The notes beneath the pieces were generated by a model. That model was not told the DNA's origin, ran no database searches, and saw nothing but the letters and a program-made list of their open reading frames with translations. DNA of 64,000 nucleotides from positions 18,480,501 through 18,544,500 of the forward strand of contig CATNEN010000001.1 in assembly GCA_950097015.1 (NCBI GenBank), in the 5' to 3' direction. Position 1 is the stretch's first letter, and every line of letters begins with the position of its first letter. A program made the position numbers and the translations under genes. Below are positions 56,732-64,000 of the stretch, piece after piece. The DNA is from Macrostomum hystrix (Eukaryota; Platyhelminthes; Macrostomidae).

Positions 56732-59700
56732 TTAAGGTTCATCTCTAAAGTACATTCGTTGAACCCTCTGCAGCTCCTCAATCCAGGAGTCGGACTGTTC
56801 AGCGGAGTCCTCCAGACAGTAGGTCCTGTTAACCACGTGAATGTAGAACAGTTTGCTAGTGCGTCGCTCGAATTGCATAAATCTTGGCGCCGACCAGGGC
56901 ACTTCACCCTTCAGCTCCATCTTGTCCGGATCCACGTAGAACAGGTGCGGCCCGAATGTCAGAAGGAACATGCGCTTACGGGAGAAGAGACCGCGACGCT
57001 TGTACAGAATGCCCTGACGGATGATCAGCTGCGATGAGGGGTTAGGAATTACTCCCGTTGTTGAGTATATCAACAGAGTAATCCCAAAACCTGATTATGA
57101 AATTACCAATGACTGACTATTTAATCCCATACCCGACTGTGAAATCCCATTAACCGACTGTGAAATCCCATTAACCGACTGTGAAATCCCATTAACCGAC
57201 TGTGAAATCCCATTAACCGACTGTGAAATCCCATACCCGACTGTGAAAACCCATTACCCGACTTTGAAATCTCATTAACCGACTCTGAAATCCCATTAAC
57301 CCGACTTTGAAATCCCATTACCTGACTTTGAAATCCCATTAACCGACTCTGAAATCCCATTAACCCGACTTTGAAATCCCATACCCGACTGTGAAATCCC
57401 ATTACCCGACTGTGAAATCCCATTAACCGACTGTGAAATCCCATTAACCGACTGTGAAATCCCATACCCGACTGTGAAAACCCATTAACCGACTGTGAAA
57501 TCCCATTAACCGACTGTGAAATCCCATTAACCGACTGTGAAATCCCATTAACCGACTGTGAAATCCCATTAACCGACTGTGAAATCCCATACCCGTCTGT
57601 GGAATCCCATTACCCGACTGTGAAATCCCATTAACCGACTGTGAAATCCCATACCCGACTTTGAAATCCCATTAACCGACTGTGAAATCCCATTAACCGA
57701 CTGTGAAATCCCATAAACCGACTGTGAAATCCCATTAACCCGACTTTGAAATCCCATTACCTGACTTTGAAATCCCATTAACCGACTGTGAAATCCCATT
57801 AACCGACTGTGAAATCCCATTAACCGACTGTGAAATCCCATTAACCGACTGTGAAATCCCATTAACCGACTTTGCAATCCCATTAACCGACTCTGAAATC
57901 CCAACCCTGACTATCGAATCCCAATAACCGACTCTGAAATCCCAATACCCGAGGTGAACTGAAGTGGTTGCTTAGCAACTAACCTGTTGCCTGCAGAATC
58001 TGTGATACGGATTTAGCCTCTCTTGCTCGCGACGCAGTCTCTCAGTTTCGTTGGCTTTGCTCTCGCCGTCCATACCATGCTGCTGCTTCTGCTGCTGATT
58101 CAATTCGGCGTTAAGCAATTGTCTTACGCCCTGGCTGTAGCCCAGAGGAACGCTGGCCCAGTCAACGGACTGGTCGGATGCCGTGACAGGTGGCAGATTC
58201 GGTGCCAACTCAGGCGGTCTGATGGCGGTCAGCTGACCGAACGGCAGGCCGAAGAAGAAGGCGTGTCCGCGCACCGCGGCGAAGCCTCCACGCTCTGGCG
58301 AGCCCAACCGGCTGCTAGGGTCCTTTACCAGCAGATTCGACACCAGATCCTTGGCTACGGAGTCGAACTGGTCGGGAAAACTGTAGGTCACACCGACAGC
58401 CTGTTGAATGACGCTGTAATCGTCGCGACCACGAAACGGAGGCCGACCGGATAGGAACTGAAATAGGCAGCAGCCGATGGCCCACAGGTCCATTGTGTAC
58501 AGCACGGTGTGGTCTCCTTTGGCAGTCTGCAGCAGCATCTCAGGCGCAGCGTAGTGCGGGGTGCCTGCGGATGGGATCCGGGTTGCAAGGTATGGGATAT
58601 TGGAGTGCCATTCAAAAGGGATTTGAAAGTGTTAGATCATATGATATTGCAGTTGAAGGATTTCAAGTGTGGCATCATGGGATATTGGACTGAGTGGGAG
58701 CTGAAATTCGGGAATATGGGATATTGGACTGAGTGGGACTACTTGAAATTTGGGATCATGGGATATTGGACTGAGTGGGAGCTGAAATTCGGGAATATGG
58801 GATATTGGAGTGAGTGGGACTACTTGAAATTTGGGATCATTGGATATTGGAGTGAGTGGAAGTTGAAATTTGGGATCATGGGATATTGGAGTGAGTGGGA
58901 GTTGAAATTTGGGATCATGGGATATTGGAGTGAGTGGGAGTTGAAAATTGGGATTATGGGATATTGGAGTGAGTGGGAGTTGAAAATTGGGATTACGGGA
59001 TATTGGAGTGAGTGGGATTGAAGTTGGCATCATGGGATATTGGACTAAGTGGGAGTTGAAATTTTGGATTATGGGATATTGGAGTAAGTGGGAGTTGAAA
59101 TTTGGGATTTATTTAGACATTTATTGGAGTGAGTGGGAGTTGAAATTTGGGATTATGGGATATTGGAGTGAGAAGTGTGGACTCACCCGTATAAGAAGGG
59201 CACCTGGGAAATCCGGTAATGAAAGCGCTACCAAAGTCGCCCAGTTTAAGCTGGAAGTCTTGCATCAGATAGCAGTTCTCAGGCTTGACATCTCTGTGAA
59301 CGATGCCGATACTGTTGAGGTACTCGCAGGCCTCTAGCAGTTCGCCGCAGTAAAATCTTGAGCAATCGATGCTAAAATTGCCCAACTTTCTGATCCAGGA
59401 CAGAAGTTCACCGCGAGGGCAGTAGGTCAAGATGAAATACAGTCTTTCGCTATCCTTCATAGTGCAGATGAGTCTAACGAACAGTTTGTGATCGATTCTA
59501 GTCAGCGCCTCCTTCTCTGTCATGATGACATCCACAGCTTTCTTTCGCATTATGTTGCTCTGATCACACACTTTAACAGCAACTTCATTGTGTACAATGG
59601 TGCTATTCTCAACTATTTGGGCCATGTAGACTGAGCTGAATGTGCCTTCGCCAATTTCGCGACCCAGTTTCAAATTGTTTGGGGTCCATCTTAGGCCAGC

Positions 59701-59754
59701 AGCGGCGGCGGCAGCTGCTGCACCATTAGCGCCCGAAGCCTCATTGGTTGTCAT
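56732..59754 (-). CDS. PDPK1: 3-phosphoinositide-dependent protein kinase 1, three exons
   Basis: Minus-strand exons 59754-59187, 58564-57984 and 57028-56732 join in phase into 481 aa. After a poly-Ala stretch the kinase domain shows GEGTFSSVY (about residues 35-43), VAVK (Lys61), HRDVKPEN (Asp155), DFGSA (Asp173), the activation-loop Ser in RCPSYTG (about 187) and GTPHYAAPE, then DLWAIGC. The last exon is the PH domain (about 384-481): LYKRRGLFSRKRMFLL, GPHLFYVDPDKMELKGEVPW and NRTYCLEDS. PDPK1 phosphorylates the activation loops of AGC kinases such as AKT at the membrane, with the PH domain binding PIP3. The shorter kinase-PH linker makes it smaller than the human protein. An acceptor CTGCCTTCAG lies 5 nt before the ATG. 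Each intron is filled by its own minisatellite. Confidence 0.93.
57100..57955. repeat. 21-nt minisatellite in PDPK1 intron 2
   Basis: Units contain CGACTGTGAAATCCCATTAA, with ACCCGAC and CTTTGAAAT variants. It fills nearly all of the intron 57029-57983. Confidence 0.95.
58595..59165. repeat. 39-nt minisatellite in PDPK1 intron 1
   Basis: Units contain GGGATATTGGAGTGAGTGGG then AGTTGAAATTTGGGATCAT. It fills the intron 58565-59186. Confidence 0.94.
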
Positions 59755-60214
59755 GCGTACTGAAGGCAGCAGTTGATTGATATGTATTCTGATTGGACAT
59801 AATAACATCTTATTCATTTTAAATATAACAATTGAACAGGGCCAATTTTCAACTTGACAGGAGCAGTTTTTGTGGAAAATTATGCAAGATAAAGTTAATA
59901 TAAATAACACTTGTAGTTCTATCATCTAGATAGACATTTAGATAGAAAATTATTCTATTAATAATATAATTAATTTAAAATACCGATCATATAGTCAAAA
60001 AATCTTAGAGCCACTTTTTAAATGTACTTGAGCCATCAAAAACATATGACCAACTTTTAGGCCGCATTAGCCTCGAGAGCCGCTGAAAAGTTAGGCAACT
60101 TGCGCACAACTTTTTACACACTTTAGACACTTGGTGATGTCATCTACTAAGTCATATACACTGATGTCATATACAACTACTAAGTTTTTCTATGCTGAAA
60201 TTATATATTTATTA

Positions 60215-62350
60215 TTCTGGTCCCAGGTCATTGTGGTGGCAAGACATTTCAGTGACAATCATTTTGGTGACAACTTAAGTCATATCAGTGACAGAATTGG
60301 TCATTTCAGTGACAACTTTTTTGCACCTGGAATCTGGATATGCTGAGAAAACAGCCTTCCATGTGAACTATGCACACCTATAAAGTATTATTAAGTCAGT
60401 GATAGTGTCAACTAGTCAGTGATAGTGTCACTAAGACACTTAGTGATGTCATCAGGTGATGTCAGCTCAGCTGCTTACCAGAATTTCCTATAGGAGCTGA
60501 AAACTGAAATAGCCAATCTAGAACCTAGGCAATCAAGAAACTTTTGAGCTTGTTCCTAATGGAAGCAATTGAGGTACAGCTCTTGTTGTTTCATTGAAGG
60601 GTTTCTGCTATGGTTTTCACCATTGATGCGGCAACTGTGAGCAGTATTGATGCACCCAGGATAATAGATGCATGCCTTGCTATATACCACATTGATACAA
60701 AAACCCTATAAACGTTTTATATGTGGCAGAAGTTGTCATTCTCATGATCCTCCACAGGATGCATTAGCTGTGCACAAGATAATTTGTGACAAAAAGATGG
60801 CTACGGTTTTGGACATTTTCAAGTCAGCAGCCAGCATTTCTGAGGAGTGCCTGCTTCAAAGTTTTAGCTTAAAGGAAGCCAACAATTTGCAGAATTTGGC
60901 AAATCTTGCCGGGGTGGCAAACCAATTTTGTGAACAAGATCGACCAAAAGTGCCAAGGCATTTGGATCTTGAGCTTGAGCAAGAAGCAATTCCCAATGGC
61001 TTCTTAAATGTCCAAGTTTGAGAACATTGGCACCTGATTTTTGCAATAGCAACAACTTACATAGTTAAGCAGATGTTCTGATGTCTACATGGATAGAATG
61101 TTTTTTATCATTAGACAGCCCTTTGTGCAGATTTATTTCTTTTTTGGATTTTTTGAGATCCAAATGACAAATAAAGCAGGCAAGGAAACTATTTTTTTGC
61201 TAGAAGACAATTTTATATTCAGAATGTATCATTAGTTCAATCTTCTCCCTGACCAAAGATTTAACTGACTGGTAAGCGAATGGGGAGAAAGGGAAAGAAA
61301 AAGGATAATACCCAATTACTTGATTACTATAAAGTTTGCTAGGATTAGCAAAGATTAGCCAGGACTAGGGAGGGCACTGGTGCTAGAAAAAAATCAGGAA
61401 ATTTAAGAGGAGGGTACTTGTCTTACTAAGAGCAGTGCATTGCATATATGATAATAATAGTAGACCACTATAGCAACATCACAATTGTGAGTGCTACACC
61501 AAGAGCAATGACTAGCCCATAGAACAGTGCAGTCAGGGCTTTTTGGCGACTGGACCAAATTTGAGGATAGAAATTGCACAATCCAGCAGCTTCTTAAAGC
61601 CTACACTCGCCTTGTCAATTCAAAACTTGAAAAATTATTTTTATTTGTATTCAATTATGAATGAATAATTATTGAAACTATTGACTACTCATTAAATCAT
61701 TTAATTTAAAGTAAAACCTAGACTCAAGCAGAGCCAGCTTCTATAGTATAGTATTAGCTTTGCAATTTTTCATTGGAGGTTGTTACCTTTAGGGCATAAA
61801 TGAATAACTATTAGAGCACATGCATGCAAATTAGATGCTCATCTAACAATTATCTAACAATTATTAAAATATATACTACAGATTTCAAGCTCTTTGTGTG
61901 GTTCTTCCTATTGTAGTATATACCAGACTTATAAAAATTTGGCTTTCTAATGCTTTTTAAAACTAAGAGGTTTATAGAAAATTTAAATATTTGTACAGTT
62001 TTAACAACATTTGTGATCAACAAGAATTATTATGAAAAAAGCATGTAGGCCTACTACGAGCTAATACTCGTATATAAAAAATAAATTAAAAGTAAAAAAA
62101 ACTTTTACAAGTAAAAAACAAAACAGCATATTGACATCACACATTGATTAAAACAAAATAGTATATATAATTACTTATTAACACCTTATAGGCATAGTTC
62201 ACATGGAAGGCTGTTTTCTCAGCATATCCAGATTCCAGATACAAAAAAGTTGTCACTGAAATGACCAATTCTGTCACTGATATGACTTAAGTTGTCACCA
62301 AAATGACTGTCACTGAAATGTCTTGCCACCACAATGACCTGGGACCAGAA
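60215..62350. mobile_element. candidate transposon with 159-nt inverted arms
   Basis: 60215-60373 and 62192-62350 are reverse complements with about three mismatches in 159 nt. They begin with TTCTGGTCCCAGGTCATTG and contain several CAGTGACA motifs and GACAACTTAAGTC. Weaker similarity extends outward (TGCTGAAATTA) and inward. The 1.8-kb interior is AT-rich and holds one frame at 60668-61021. I could not identify a target-site duplication or a transposase. Confidence 0.65.
60668..61021 (+). CDS. 117-codon frame inside the inverted-arm element (doubtful)
   Basis: It encodes FICGRSCHSHD near the start, then a helical-looking part (MATVLDIFKSAASISEECLL, SFSLKEANNLQNLANLAGVA), ending NGFLNVQV. 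CAG sites before GATGCATTAGC could be a splice acceptor, so it may be one exon. I do not recognise it. It could be a remnant of an element protein or of a captured host exon. Confidence 0.3.
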   Translation: MHALLYTTLIQKPYKRFICGRSCHSHDPPQDALAVHKIICDKKMATVLDIFKSAASISEECLLQSFSLKEANNLQNLANLAGVANQFCEQDRPKVPRHLDLELEQEAIPNGFLNVQV

Positions 62351-63158
62351 CAATCAAAATCTAATTTCAGCAAAAAAGTTCAGCAGTTTAGCCAACAATT
62401 CTATAGCCTAGGATTGCTGCTTGCAAACAACACAAAATAGGCTGAGGCTACTTGCTATCTATGGCCACGAAGGCCTATACTAAATTATTAGTAAGTTATA
62501 GGGTATTTACTGTTTAGTATCTGTGATCTATGGCTGCCAGCGCAGCCAGCTTAGGAGTGCTGCACAGGAAAGAAAAACATTGAATAGACAACCAGGGTAT
62601 TTATTAAAATCCCACAGAACATATTTAACTGCTAGAATAAAACTACATGTGCCAATCTTAAAATTAACAATATTGTAGTTGTAGGATAACAGGCCAAATT
62701 TATTTATAAAAATCTGCAAGCAAATATTTACATATCCATTCTATGTATTGCATGACCTTTAATTTTATAATGAGAGCGCAGACGTACGGTTTTACGATAA
62801 ACAACATTTACTGACTTATAATCTGACTTATGAGTTCATGAGAGAGAGTGTAAACAATTTTTCACATGCACAGCCTAATTTCAAAGTTAAGGCCGTTTAT
62901 TTATAAAAATTAATTTATTTATAACTTGCTTTCCTTATCATTGTCGAGGTACATAGTGTTAATATATTTGTTATACTGTTACAATCTGTGCAATTTAAAA
63001 ATACGTTTTTCTATAAAACGTTTCCCTACTCCGAAAACGGTACTAAAAAGAAATAAATGCTTTTTGGCCAGGAAACAGCAATTTTTTTTCATATATTTTC
63101 AGTTTTCAGCAGGGAAAAAATATCGGCACTAAAGCAGCTTATTTTCGCCTTTTCGATA
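62351..63158. other. AT-rich region upstream of the ankyrin gene
   Basis: AT-rich with no gene seen. It probably holds the promoter or outron of the gene at 63159. Confidence 0.4.
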
Positions 63159-64000
63159 ATGTTTATTCTTGATGCAGCGAAAGATGGAAATGTAAAAAAA
63201 TTGACAAAATTACTCCTCAAATGTGATAGTCCCCTTGATATTTTTGACTCATCAAAAAAGTCAGCACTACAGTTGGCAGCGAAAAATGGTCATGTGGAAA
63301 TCGTGCGGAAGCTAATTTCAGCGGGAGCTCAGGTGGACTGGCAAGACTGTCGTGGTTGGACGCCTTTGCACGAGGCTGCTGCATTCAATCGATACAATTG
63401 CGCACGGCTTCTAATGCAAGGATTTGCAAATCCAAATCTGCGCACTATTGGAGAAGGCAACTCTCCGCTCCACCTTGCCTCAGAGAGGGGATACAATGAG
63501 GTATAATTAACAGCGTGGATCGAAATGTTCATTTTTCATCACTTAAAAGTATTAAAAGCTTATTGAAAGTACACTTATACAAAAGTAATGTGCAAGTGAA
63601 AGTAAAATTGAAATTAAAGTATTGCGATATACATAAATTATAAATTATCATACTTTCTAGAAGCTACTTAAAGTTAAATTTTGTTTACGCAATAATTGTA
63701 ACCGCGCTGATCGCAGTGTTTTTATTTGTAAAAGTTGAACTATCACTATATTTCACCAAAATATGCAGGTGGTCCTGTGTTTAATAAGCAGTGGGAAAGC
63801 TGACTGCGACCTTAAACTGGCAGATGGTCGCTCGGCCGCGCACAAAGCAGCTCGCCAAGGTCGCTTCAAGACTCTTCAGCTGCTCTGCCAGCTTGGAAAC
63901 GCAGATTTGAGCTTGCGCGCGTACGACGGTCAGACTCCGCTGCATTTTGCGACGCTTGTAGACGACAAAAAAGGTAGATGTGTCGCTGAACTACTCCAAG
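63159..64000 (+). CDS. ankyrin-repeat protein, 5' part, runs off the window
   Basis: Exon 1, 63159-63500 (114 codons), ends GGATACAATGAG before GTATAA. Exon 2 starts at 63769 after the acceptor AAAATATGCAG and stays open to the window end; both are phase 0. The joined sequence has tandem ankyrin repeats: MFILDAAKDGNVKKLTKLLL, SALQLAAKNGHVEIVRKLIS, GWTPLHEAAAFNRYNCARLL, NSPLHLASERGYNEVVLCLI, RSAAHKAARQGRFKTLQLLC and QTPLHFATLVDD. Such repeats mediate protein binding. The domain that would name the protein lies beyond the edge. GTAGAT near 63973 could be another donor, but the frame beyond still looks like a repeat helix. Divergent from PDPK1, with the inverted-arm element between them. Confidence 0.85.

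Overview
This window is animal nuclear DNA. It contains split genes with GT-AG introns, AATAAA signals, tRNA-derived SINEs and metazoan gene families: puromycin-sensitive aminopeptidase, PDPK1, TAF11, mitochondrial bL35m and a TALE homeobox. Nearly every gene start has a pyrimidine-rich AG acceptor a few to about 30 bases before the ATG, which suggests spliced-leader trans-splicing. That, the compact genes and the very high minisatellite load make me favour a lophotrochozoan such as a free-living flatworm (Macrostomum-like). The organism is an inference, not something the sequence proves.

Layout. 1-10.7 kb: five intronless, head-to-tail paralogues of a PAPS-dependent sulfotransferase family (Sulfotransfer_4-like, 256-263 aa, with a C-terminal hydrophobic tail), separated mostly by different private minisatellites. 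13.07-13.66 kb: TAF11. 17.77-18.21 kb: main exon of mitochondrial ribosomal protein bL35m. 18.3-28.4 kb: almost only long tandem arrays. 29.25-35.55 kb: an exon with three C2H2 zinc fingers and, 4.5 kb on and in compatible phase, an exon with a TALE homeodomain; they may form one gene. 37.3-42.1 kb: two unrecognised minus-strand genes. 43.09-50.16 kb: a complete 10-exon aminopeptidase. 52-56.5 kb: three large arrays. 56.7-59.75 kb: PDPK1 on the minus strand. 60.2-62.35 kb: an element bounded by near-identical 159-nt inverted arms. 63.16-64.0 kb: the start of an ankyrin-repeat gene that runs off the window.

The striking large-scale feature is about 25 kb (roughly 40 percent by my hand tally) of minisatellites with 19-40 nt units. 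Each long intron or intergenic gap tends to have its own unit, often in higher-order repeats of 75-600 nt. One array has grown inside a SINE. One minisatellite family occurs in opposite orientation on both sides of a gene. Units divisible by three give long open frames on both strands; I do not treat these as genes.

The genes are mostly unrelated housekeeping or regulatory genes. The only functional cluster is the sulfotransferase array.
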